Positions 7,868-15,378 of a stretch of DNA of 40,412 nt are shown here, in pieces. Within the stretch, counting starts at the first letter, position 1. Each line of letters starts with the position of its first letter. The notes beneath the pieces were generated by a model. That model saw only the letters and a program-made list of their open reading frames with translations, was not told the origin of the DNA and ran no database searches. The translations under genes were made by a program, and so were the position numbers. This DNA is from Spirochaetes bacterium GWB1_27_13 (GTDB taxonomy: Bacteria > Spirochaetota > GWE2-31-10 > MWDO01): positions 1-40,412 of the forward strand of contig MIAN01000048.1 of assembly GCA_001829125.1 (NCBI GenBank), in the 5' to 3' direction.

Positions 7868-10077
7868 AATTTAATATATTTCCTGTTAGTTTAAGAAATC
7901 GTATCATTCTTGGATTCTGTTCCCTTATTCTTTTGTTCCTTAGTATCATGATAACAGTTGAAATTGTGGGGATACCAGGTACTGTCAACAGAGGAAAATT
8001 TGTCATGTATCGAGCTAAAACTCTAACTGACATGGAAATTGTATCTGGTCTTCTTAGTCAACGAATATCAAGTTGGTTTAAAGAACGCCGTATTGATATT
8101 GATGGATTGGTAACATCTTACTTATTGCGCAAGACAATTGAAAACAAGGGCAGCCAATCCAAAAGCGAACTCATAAATGAACTCAACTCTTTTTTAACAA
8201 GTCATGCCGATTTTGAATCTGTTGCAATCTTTGATTATAAAGATGCTTCTGTTATAGCCTCAATTGGAAATTTTGCAGGTATTAAAAATGCTACTGATAT
8301 AGCCATAGGTAGTGACAAGTTTTCTAAACTTATTATACCAGGTTATCAGGAAACAATAGATATTTGCCATCCATTTGACAAAAAACCTCATCTTCGAATT
8401 ATTCGGCAGGTATTTTCTCCATATACGGACAAGATTATTGCTATTCTTGTGACAGAGAGTGCTATTGAAAATGCTTTACGCGAACGAATCTGGTCAATCA
8501 CCAGTAACCTTTCTAAAGACTGGCAATGTATTATTGCTACCTATTTTGGAGGGATTCTTATTCAATTTGATGAAAATATATCGAATAACAATACTAAGAA
8601 CGAATTCATTCCCGAAATTGAGGTATTCTCACCTATAAATCTTGCTATTGCAGGAATTGAAGGTTCATACGATGGTCTTGATCAAAATAAACATCATGTT
8701 TTAGCCTTTCATCGACAGATTAAAATTGATCACGGCATTGCTATGGCTCTCGTCCTCAAGATAGATCGCAATATAGCACTCAAACCAGCTTGGGAAGACC
8801 TCTACCGTCAATTTACACTCTGGCTTTTCATGTTCATAGCAGGGATTGGGCTTTGTATTTTTCTTGCAAAACAAATATCTATGCCAATTAATCAATTAGT
8901 TACTGTTGCCCGCAAAATAGAATCAGGAGATCTTACAGCACGAATCTTTGTAACAGACCAGTCTGAGATAGGCAAACTTGGTACAGTTTTTAACGGAATG
9001 GTTGCGAGGCTTCAGGCTTGGCATATGGATTTGGAAAAACAAGTTTTTAACCGTACTCGCGAATTGCAAGCTCTTTCTGCTCGGCAAAATGCAATTCTTA
9101 CTGCTGTCCCAGATATTATCATGGAAGTTGATACCAATAAAGTTTATACATGGTCAAACAGTGCAGGGATAGAATTTTTTGGCAAAGATGTTATTGGTAA
9201 AGAAGCATCATATTATTTTGTGGGCGAACAACAAACCTATAAAATAATTAAACCTTTATTTGAAGGTGCAGAAAAAGCAATTTATATCGAAAGCTTACAA
9301 AGACGAAAAGATGGCGAGATTAGGCTTTTGGCATGGTGGTGCAAGGCAATTATAGATGAACGAGACACTGTAATAGGCTTATTATCAACGGCTCATGACA
9401 TTACAGATCGTAAAAAGGCTGAGGAAAAAATTATACAATCCCTCAACGAAAAAGAAACTCTTCTTCGTGAACTTTATCATAGAACTAAAAATACGATGCA
9501 GGTAATTCACAGTATGCTTATGCTTCAGGCTTTTAAATTTCCAACAAATTTAGAACTTCAAAAATTAGTAAAAGATACTCAAGATAGAATTCAAGTAATA
9601 TCGCTTGTACATCAAATGCTTTATAAAAGTCGGGATTTATCTCAAATTTCTATTAAACAATATATAAATGAACTCTCTGTTTTAATTATTAAAAGTTTTG
9701 GGGTACCTGACGATAAAATATCGTTAAATATTAAAATTGATGATCTGTATTTTCTACTCGATACTGCAATCCCTTTAGGATTAATTTTAAATGAACTTAT
9801 GACAAATTCATTAAAATACGCTTTTCCAGATGATAGAAAGGGTATAATTACTATAATTCTAAAAAAGAGTCAATCAGATAAAAATGTATTAAATTATTCC
9901 GATAATGGCATCGGTTTTCCAGATGGGTTTGATTTTGAAAATCAAAGCACATTGGGTTTAAAACTGATTTATAGTATTGGTGAGCAACAAATGATGGGAA
10001 AAGTAGAAATGAAAAATGCTAATGGTGTTAGCTGCTTAGTAGAATTTTCAAATAATTTTTATAAAATAAGGATTTAA
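7864..10077 (+). CDS. Membrane sensor histidine kinase (extracytoplasmic, HAMP, PAS, HisKA_2, HATPase)
   Basis: A 737-residue kinase: TM1 at ~13-36, a ~280-residue extracytoplasmic Cache-like sensor, TM2 at ~318-336, HAMP ~337-390, PAS ~405-515 (ILTAVPDIIMEVDTNK; LSTAHDITDRKKAEE). The kinase core is HisKA_2/HWE-like: LLRELYHRTKNTMQVIHSML with phospho-acceptor His539, N-box LNELMTNSLKYAF (~642-654) and G1 DNGIGF (680-685). ATP binding and autophosphorylation residues look intact. ATG 7864 overlaps the binding-protein stop, and a receiver gene starts one base after its stop, so signal flow is ligand, binding protein, kinase, receiver. Base composition falls sharply near 9420-9540 (about residues 519-560), at the PAS/kinase junction: the sensory half looks foreign and the catalytic half native. 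Confidence 0.88.
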   Translation: MKFNIFPVSLRNRIILGFCSLILLFLSIMITVEIVGIPGTVNRGKFVMYRAKTLTDMEIVSGLLSQRISSWFKERRIDIDGLVTSYLLRKTIENKGSQSKSELINELNSFLTSHADFESVAIFDYKDASVIASIGNFAGIKNATDIAIGSDKFSKLIIPGYQETIDICHPFDKKPHLRIIRQVFSPYTDKIIAILVTESAIENALRERIWSITSNLSKDWQCIIATYFGGILIQFDENISNNNTKNEFIPEIEVFSPINLAIAGIEGSYDGLDQNKHHVLAFHRQIKIDHGIAMALVLKIDRNIALKPAWEDLYRQFTLWLFMFIAGIGLCIFLAKQISMPINQLVTVARKIESGDLTARIFVTDQSEIGKLGTVFNGMVARLQAWHMDLEKQVFNRTRELQALSARQNAILTAVPDIIMEVDTNKVYTWSNSAGIEFFGKDVIGKEASYYFVGEQQTYKIIKPLFEGAEKAIYIESLQRRKDGEIRLLAWWCKAIIDERDTVIGLLSTAHDITDRKKAEEKIIQSLNEKETLLRELYHRTKNTMQVIHSMLMLQAFKFPTNLELQKLVKDTQDRIQVISLVHQMLYKSRDLSQISIKQYINELSVLIIKSFGVPDDKISLNIKIDDLYFLLDTAIPLGLILNELMTNSLKYAFPDDRKGIITIILKKSQSDKNVLNYSDNGIGFPDGFDFENQSTLGLKLIYSIGEQQMMGKVEMKNANGVSCLVEFSNNFYKIRI

Positions 10078-10078
10078 T

Positions 10079-10471
10079 ATGGAAAATTCAATAAAATTTC
10101 TTTTAGTAGAAGATGAAGTGATAAATGCAATGCTTATGAAAATGCAATTAGAAAAAACAGGATACAAAGTCACTCATCATGTTACAACAGGTGAGAATGC
10201 GATAATAAGTTCAAAACAAAATCCACCAGATATTATTTTGATGGATATTAGATTAGCAGGTGAAATTGATGGTATTGAAGCTGCTGAGATAATTAAATCT
10301 CAATCTAATATTCCAATTATATTTATTACTGGCTATGATGATCTTACTATAAGGAAAAGAGCAGAAAAACTTAACCCATTAGAATATTTAATAAAACCAC
10401 TTGTAATAGACAAATTAAAAACAATTATTGATGCTTATTTTATTAAACCAGATAATATCTTTTGTGGTTAA
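10079..10471 (+). CDS. Single-domain response regulator (receiver only)
   Basis: A 130-residue CheY-like receiver without an output domain. The acidic pocket is E11-D12, the phosphorylated residue is Asp56 (IILMDIRLAG), Thr84 lies in FITGYDD and Lys106 in YLIKPL, all in standard positions. It begins one base after the kinase stop and is the obvious partner. Stand-alone receivers with the LMDIRLAGEIDG pattern usually accompany HisKA_2/HWE kinases; output may go through flagella, a phosphorelay or a distant protein. It ends 17 bases from the convergent coaX gene. Confidence 0.9.
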   Translation: MENSIKFLLVEDEVINAMLMKMQLEKTGYKVTHHVTTGENAIISSKQNPPDIILMDIRLAGEIDGIEAAEIIKSQSNIPIIFITGYDDLTIRKRAEKLNPLEYLIKPLVIDKLKTIIDAYFIKPDNIFCG

Positions 10472-10488
10472 AAAAAATTCAACAATTT

Positions 10489-11277
10489 CTAACAATATGC
10501 AAATTTATTCAAATCATAAATAACCTTTAAGCCTTTTAGACTCAAAGAATAATCAATAATATCAAAAATATTATCGTATGCAAATATTCTACTAAATCCT
10601 CCAGTGCCTACTTTTAGGTAGTCTTTAAAACCAACTTCTTGAGCAAGTTTTTGAATCATTCCTGTCATTGCATAGTAGTTTGAAAAATAAACACCAGCCT
10701 CAATTGACTCTGCTGTATTATCTGTTAAAAGGTATTCTTTTTTTTGAATACTAATCGCTGGAAGTCTTGAAGCTTTTTCTGTTAGAGCCTGTGTTGCAGT
10801 AAGGATACCAGGAACTATTGCCCCTCCAATGTATTTGCCATCATTCGTTAAAACATCTAAAGTTGTCGCAGTCCCCATGTCTACTATAATAGCATTTTTT
10901 TTATACAATTTGTAAATACCAGATGCGTTTACAAGCCTATCGCTTCCAACTTCTTTTGGATTTTTGTAACAATTAACAATACCAATATCTATTTTGTCAT
11001 TCACTTCGATTATATCCGAGTTAAAATAATCACAAAACATATCTTTTATTCTACCGTTTAATGGTGGAACAACAGACGAAAAAATCATACTTTTTATTTG
11101 TTTTGGGTTAATTTCTTTAATTTTTAAGAAATTTAATATAAAAAGAGCGAGTTCATCGCTTGTTATATTTAATCTTGTGAAAAACCTTATGCTGTGATTT
11201 ACTTGGTAGTTTGCTGGTTCATTAAATAAAACTCCAATTTCAATATTTGTATTCCCAACATCTAAAGCTAAAATCAT
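10489..11277 (-). CDS. coaX: Type III pantothenate kinase
   Basis: Phosphorylates pantothenate, the first step of coenzyme A synthesis. The 262-residue length is typical. The ASKHA-fold nucleotide-binding motif MILALDVGNTNIEIGVL is at the N-terminus. GSDRLVNASG and IIVDMGTATTLDVL follow, then GGAIVPGI, all characteristic of CoaX rather than CoaA. The stop of asnS is 9 bases upstream of its start, so the two are probably one transcript. Convergent with the response regulator; no clear terminator separates them. Confidence 0.93.
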   Translation of the reverse strand: MILALDVGNTNIEIGVLFNEPANYQVNHSIRFFTRLNITSDELALFILNFLKIKEINPKQIKSMIFSSVVPPLNGRIKDMFCDYFNSDIIEVNDKIDIGIVNCYKNPKEVGSDRLVNASGIYKLYKKNAIIVDMGTATTLDVLTNDGKYIGGAIVPGILTATQALTEKASRLPAISIQKKEYLLTDNTAESIEAGVYFSNYYAMTGMIQKLAQEVGFKDYLKVGTGGFSRIFAYDNIFDIIDYSLSLKGLKVIYDLNKFAYC

Positions 11278-11286
11278 TCTAATTCC

Positions 11287-12675
11287 TTAAAAATCTATGC
11301 TTCTAAAAGTTCGTGGATAAGCAATTACATCTCTGATATTTTGCATACCACTAACAAATTGGATAACCCTTTCAAAACCAAGCCCAAAACCAGAGTGAGG
11401 GACAGTCCCAAATTTTCGTAACTCAAGATACCACCAATAATCTTTTGGCTCTAATTTTAACTCTTCGATTCTTTTAACGAGTTTAGTGTAGTTTTCTTCT
11501 CTTTGACTCCCACCTATGATTTCGCCAAGTCTTGGTACCAAAACATCCATTGCTCTAACTGTTTTATTATCATCGTTTAGTTTCATATAGAATGCTTTTA
11601 TATCTTTTGGATAATCTGTTACAATCACTGGCTTTTTATAAACAATTTCTGTAATATATTTTTCGTGTTCGGCTTGAAGATTGATTCCCCATTGGACAGG
11701 GTATTCAAAATCAACTTTTGCCTTTAAAAGTTCGTTTACAGCATCTGTATAAGTAATCCGTGCAAAATCTTCTTTTATAATATTTTGTAAATTTGCAATT
11801 ACAGTATTATCAATCCTTGTATTAAAAAAGTCCATATCATCAGGGCATTTTTCGAGAATGTATTTAAAAATGTATTTTAAAAATTCTTCTGCTATATCCA
11901 TATTTCCTTGTAAGTCACAGAATGCTATTTCTGGCTCAACCATCCAAAACTCAGCTAAATGTCTTGTTGTGTTACTATGTTCTGCTCTAAAGGTCGGTCC
12001 AAAAGTATAGATATTTCCTAAAGCACAAGCATAAGTTTCACCTTCAAGCTGACCACTTACAGTTAGAGACGCTTTTTTACCAAAAAAATCTTTTGTGTAA
12101 TCAATTTTTCCTTCGTTTGTAGGAATATTCTCTAAAGGAAGAGTTGTCACTTGAAACATTTCGCCAGCACCTTCACAATCAGATGCAGTAATTATTGGAT
12201 TATGAAAATATATAAAGCCTTTTTCTTGAAAAAAACTATGTATTGCAAAACTTAGTGCATTACTCAATCTCGCAACTGCACCAAAAGTATTTGTTCTTGG
12301 TCGAAGATGAGCTATTTCTCTCAAATACTCAAAACTATGCCGTTTTTTTTGCAAAGGAAATTGATCAGGGTCTGCTTCACCAATTATTTTAATAGAAGAA
12401 ACTTTCAACTCAACAGACTGGTTTTTGCCTTGAGAGCAAACTAAAACTCCTTTAAGTTCAACACTCGCACCAGTTGTCGTTTTTTGCATAATGCTTTCAT
12501 AATTTGGAATGTTATTTTCTAGGACGGCTTGTAAGTTTTTAATTGTAGAACCATCATTTATCTCTAAAAAGCTAAAATTTTTTGACTCTCTTTTTGTCCT
12601 AACCCATCCATAAACTACTATTTCTTCATTAGATGGATTTTGTAAAATAATTTCTTTTATTCTTTTGTTTAACAT
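11287..12675 (-). CDS. asnS: Asparaginyl-tRNA synthetase
   Basis: Class II aminoacyl-tRNA synthetase, 462 residues, the usual length. The N-terminal OB-fold anticodon-binding domain ([22 protein letters not shown]) is followed by the catalytic domain. [17 protein letters not shown] is motif 2, and [12 protein letters not shown] is motif 3. [17 protein letters not shown] matches AsnRS rather than AspRS. Its leader contains the large ACAGATTA-type inverted repeat at 12684-12779, whose GTGTTATAGG end supplies the base of the ribosome-binding site (AGGAAA, 7 bases before ATG). coaX follows closely in the same direction. Confidence 0.95.
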   Translation of the reverse strand: MLNKRIKEIILQNPSNEEIVVYGWVRTKRESKNFSFLEINDGSTIKNLQAVLENNIPNYESIMQKTTTGASVELKGVLVCSQGKNQSVELKVSSIKIIGEADPDQFPLQKKRHSFEYLREIAHLRPRTNTFGAVARLSNALSFAIHSFFQEKGFIYFHNPIITASDCEGAGEMFQVTTLPLENIPTNEGKIDYTKDFFGKKASLTVSGQLEGETYACALGNIYTFGPTFRAEHSNTTRHLAEFWMVEPEIAFCDLQGNMDIAEEFLKYIFKYILEKCPDDMDFFNTRIDNTVIANLQNIIKEDFARITYTDAVNELLKAKVDFEYPVQWGINLQAEHEKYITEIVYKKPVIVTDYPKDIKAFYMKLNDDNKTVRAMDVLVPRLGEIIGGSQREENYTKLVKRIEELKLEPKDYWWYLELRKFGTVPHSGFGLGFERVIQFVSGMQNIRDVIAYPRTFRSIDF

Positions 12676-12683
12676 ATATTTTC

Positions 12684-12779
12684 CTATAACACGGATTTAC
12701 ACAGATTTTATTAGATTGGCACAGATGGTGTTAAAATCTGTGTAATATCTCTCTAAATCAGTGCTAATCTGTGTTATAG
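12684..12779. repeat. ACAGATTA-type inverted repeat upstream of asnS
   Basis: A 96-base element with outer ends CTATAACAC and GTGTTATAG. Inside, GGATTTACACAGATTTTA faces TAAAATCTGTGTAA, and AAATCAGTGCTAATCTG closes the right end. It is thus an inverted pair of the same unit seen singly at 4595-4640. It lies in the gap between asnS and the double-TetR gene. Confidence 0.75.
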
Positions 12780-12874
12780 ATAAAAGATTTTATAAAAAAA
12801 GTCAAGTTATTAAATAAATTATTAACAATTCAATTTATCATAAATAGAAACTTTATGATTTTTTTATTTTATCA

Positions 12875-12904
12875 TTGACAAACTATCATTAGTTAATCTA
12901 TACT
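12875..12904 (+). promoter_or_regulatory. Promoter and operator of the double-TetR gene
   Basis: TTGACA (12875-12880) and TATACT (12899-12904) are 18 bases apart. The whole spacer is AACTATCATTAGTTAATC (12881-12898), matching 15 of 18 bases of the operator arm at 14606-14623. The order TTGACA-AACTA-W-CATTAGTTA is the same at both promoters. A repressor bound here would block RNA polymerase, implying autoregulation. Confidence 0.75.
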
Positions 12905-12943
12905 GCAATAAACTTTTGGATATTAAGGATAAAAAGTATAAAA

Positions 12944-14275
12944 GTGGTTGATTTAAATTTATTTAATTATACAAAAACAGAAAATTTTTCTACTAAGCAA
13001 AAGATATTTTTTACATCTATTTACTTATTTTCTAAAAATGGCATTAATGGCGTCTCAATAAGAGAAATAACAAAAATCGTAGGTATAAAAGAAAGCTCAT
13101 TTTATAATCATTTTAAGAATAAAGATGCTCTTGTGAATGAAATAATTAATCTTTTTATACATAAATTTAATAGAAATATATCCAATGAAAAAAAGATTGA
13201 AAATATTCTTTCTGAAAAATCGTTGAAAAAAATATTAATATTTTTATATGTATCTGTTTTTAACTCTTTAGACAAAAAAATGATAGAAGTAACTAAAATA
13301 ATGATTATTGAAGAATTTAGAAACAAAAATGTAAAAAAAGCATTGAAATTTATATATTCAAAGAATTTCAGGATAATAAAAACAATTTTTTCTAATCTTA
13401 TTGATAAAAAAATAATACCTTATTGTGATATTGATATAATTTCATTAGAATTTATCTATCCATTGACAAGTTTTATAATAGAAACTATCATTAGAGAAGA
13501 AGATGGTATTATTCATTTTGATATTGAAAAAATATCAGAATATTTATCTTTTTTTGAAGGATTGATATTAAAAGGAATAAACAATTCAAATTTAAAATTA
13601 ATTAATGATAATTTAGTGAATTCTCTCATTAACGAATTAATAAAAACTGAAAATAGAAATTTAACAACAAAAGAACAAATTTTTGAAATAGCAACAGATT
13701 TATTTTACGAACATGGATTTAATGGTGTATCAATAAGAGATATAACAAAAAGCGTTGGGATAAAAGAAAGTTCTTTTTATAATCATTATACTAATAAAGA
13801 AGAATTGATTAATACTGTAATAAATTATTACAAAAATGCAAGCCTAAAAGACCTTCCTCTTTTTTCGGATGAATTTTTGCTTGTTTACATAGATAAAATT
13901 GGTCTTGAAAATTTTTTTTGGGTTGCTCATAAATATAATTATGAACTTCGAGGTGGAAAATCATTAACCAAACTAACAAGAATTTTAGTTTCCGAATGTT
14001 TAATTAATGAAAAAGCAAAAGAAGCTGGACTTGAATATTTTTATAATCTATATTATGATTTTATGGAAAGAATATTTAATCTAATGATAAAAAATAAACT
14101 TTTGAAACCAATAAGTACTAATTTAATTACAACTCAATATATTAGAACTATGTTTACTTTTATATTTGAACTAGAATTAACTAAGTGTAAAGGTTTAGAT
14201 ATTGAAAAAGTTAATCAAAAAATAAAAAATCATATCCAATTTTTCTGTGCAATGTTTCGTTATAGTACGGATTAA
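12944..14275 (+). CDS. Single-chain double TetR repressor (two complete TetR units fused)
   Basis: A 443-residue protein with two full TetR-type halves. Half 1 (~15-215) has HTH TKQKIFFTSIYLFSKNGING then VSIREITKIVGIKESSFYNH. Half 2 (~238-443) has TKEQIFEIATDLFYEHGFNG then VSIRDITKSVGIKESSFYNH. The recognition stretch VGIKESSFYNH is identical. The ligand domains are also alike: KIMIIEEFRNKNVKKALKFI against RILVSECLINEKAKEAGLEY, and IFSNLIDKKII against IFNLMIKNKLL. Normal TetR proteins are ~200 residues and dimerise; this is a covalent pseudo-dimer by internal duplication. Start is GTG 12944; AAGGA lies 14 bases before it. Identical operators at its own promoter and at 14600-14652 suggest it represses itself and the genes that follow. 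Confidence 0.88.
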   Translation: MVDLNLFNYTKTENFSTKQKIFFTSIYLFSKNGINGVSIREITKIVGIKESSFYNHFKNKDALVNEIINLFIHKFNRNISNEKKIENILSEKSLKKILIFLYVSVFNSLDKKMIEVTKIMIIEEFRNKNVKKALKFIYSKNFRIIKTIFSNLIDKKIIPYCDIDIISLEFIYPLTSFIIETIIREEDGIIHFDIEKISEYLSFFEGLILKGINNSNLKLINDNLVNSLINELIKTENRNLTTKEQIFEIATDLFYEHGFNGVSIRDITKSVGIKESSFYNHYTNKEELINTVINYYKNASLKDLPLFSDEFLLVYIDKIGLENFFWVAHKYNYELRGGKSLTKLTRILVSECLINEKAKEAGLEYFYNLYYDFMERIFNLMIKNKLLKPISTNLITTQYIRTMFTFIFELELTKCKGLDIEKVNQKIKNHIQFFCAMFRYSTD

Positions 14276-14764
14276 ATTACAATCTTTTAGTGTCCTTTAT
14301 GGTTTATTTATTGTTTGTTTCTTTAAATATAAATTTCAATTACTGTATAATTTCAAAAAACTACAAAAAATATCAATTTTCTATTTTATATTAAATCTAT
14401 AATTAAATAATAAGTCAAATTTGATTGATATAGTTGAAATTTTGTAATTTTGACTTCAATAAAAGACAATGATTCTCTTTTTGATAAATAGAAATTACCT
14501 CTAATTCTTCAATTTTCATTCAAAATCCACCTAATTTTCGTAAATTAAATAATTTTTAATATTTTTTTAAAAAAATTCTTATTTTTTTTTATTTTTTTGT
14601 TGACAAACTAACATTAGTTAGTTATTATTATAACAACTAACTAATGTTAGTTCTTCTAAAAAAGAAAGGAGGTTTGCTGATATATTTAAAAGGATAAATC
14701 GTTCTACGTATTTGTAGACATGGCATTATTTATTAATAGAATGCTTAAATTAAGGAGAAATTGT
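14276..14764. other. Intergenic region carrying the operator pair and operon leader
   Basis: 489 bases, extremely AT-rich up to the promoter/operator at 14600-14652. After it comes AAAGGAGG (14665-14672), a strong Shine-Dalgarno with no properly spaced start codon, then a leader with the small stem TCTAC/GTAGA near 14703-14718. An ATG at 14720 is in frame with the next gene but has no ribosome-binding site. Confidence 0.6.
14600..14652 (+). promoter_or_regulatory. Promoter with paired TetR operators before the pseudokinase-chemoreceptor genes
   Basis: TTGACA (14600-14605) and TATTAT (14623-14628) are 17 apart. AACTAACATTAGTTAGTT at 14606-14623 and its exact reverse complement AACTAACTAATGTTAGTT at 14635-14652 form a perfect 18-bp inverted repeat with an 11-base spacer. 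Each arm itself contains the near-palindrome ACTAA-CA-TTAGT, so there are two operator sites, one over the -35/-10 spacer and one over the start of transcription. Confidence 0.82.
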
Positions 14765-15358
14765 ATGTATAATTTCAAGGAAGAGCAAGTAAATTTATTT
14801 TCAAATTTAGTTATCAATAATATCCAAATGGTATCATCTTTGAGTAAAATGCAGTTACTTGATATTCAAAACGACGATATAAAAGAACAGATTAAATTAT
14901 TTACTAGTAGAATATTAACAGCAAATCTTATCCAAAAATTTTACTGTCAAATAAATAATTACAAACAAATAGATATTTATGATTGTTTTGTAGAATTAAT
15001 TAAAATAATGAGGTCTATTTATTCAATTAATATTTCTGTGAATATTGAATGTAGAATTAAGTTTATCGATGTTAATTTTTTAAATTCTATAATGATGATT
15101 ACTAATGAATTATTAATAACTTCAATTTCACATCGAGAGCAAAAAGAAAATAATGAAAATATTTATATTTCTTTTTCTCAATTAGAAAATAACTACATTT
15201 TATTGTATAAGGATAATTTTGTAGATTATAAGATTTGTACAATGAAACAGGGTGGTTTAAATCTAATTGATGGTTTAATTAACCAACATTTTGGTAAAAT
15301 AAAATATTTTACTGAGGATCAAGGGGTAAAATTAATAATAAACATTCCAACTATATAA
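14765..15358 (+). CDS. HisKA_2-type histidine kinase-like pseudoenzyme
   Basis: A 197-residue soluble protein that aligns with the last ~200 residues of the kinase at 7864-10077 but lacks its catalytic residues. NNIQMVSSLSKMQ (18-30) matches NTMQVIHSMLMLQ; the phospho-acceptor His position is Asn14. The N-box keeps NEL (114-116) but loses the second Asn. The G1 box DNGxG has become DNFVD (150-154). GGLNLIDGLINQHFGKIKYF (163-182) still matches the C-terminal lobe. It may be a scaffold or phospho-sink for the chemoreceptor that starts 20 bases later. Start ATG 14765 is chosen because AAGGAG is 7 bases before it; ATG 14720 has none. It is the first gene after the TetR-type operators. Confidence 0.7.
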   Translation: MYNFKEEQVNLFSNLVINNIQMVSSLSKMQLLDIQNDDIKEQIKLFTSRILTANLIQKFYCQINNYKQIDIYDCFVELIKIMRSIYSINISVNIECRIKFIDVNFLNSIMMITNELLITSISHREQKENNENIYISFSQLENNYILLYKDNFVDYKICTMKQGGLNLIDGLINQHFGKIKYFTEDQGVKLIINIPTI

Positions 15359-15378
15359 CAAAATTAAAAGGAAAAATT

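Noticed and set aside
12684-12779. CRISPR array from the repeated ACAGATT units
   Set aside because: Units are inverted and imperfect, with no regular spacers and no cas genes.
13108-13326. Minus-strand ORF inside the double-TetR gene, and similar ORFs inside other genes
   Set aside because: They lack ribosome-binding sites and recognisable proteins, and lie in frames opposite clearly coding genes; AT-rich sequence gives such shadows often.
14665-14697. Strong AAAGGAGG followed by TTG and a 7-codon ORF, possible leader peptide
   Set aside because: The spacing from the Shine-Dalgarno to the TTG is only about 1 base and no attenuator-like hairpins follow; kept only as a remark on the leader.
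14720-14764. ATG 14720 as start of the pseudokinase gene
   Set aside because: No ribosome-binding site before it, while AAGGAG is properly placed before ATG 14765; the extra 15 residues do not match the kinase family.
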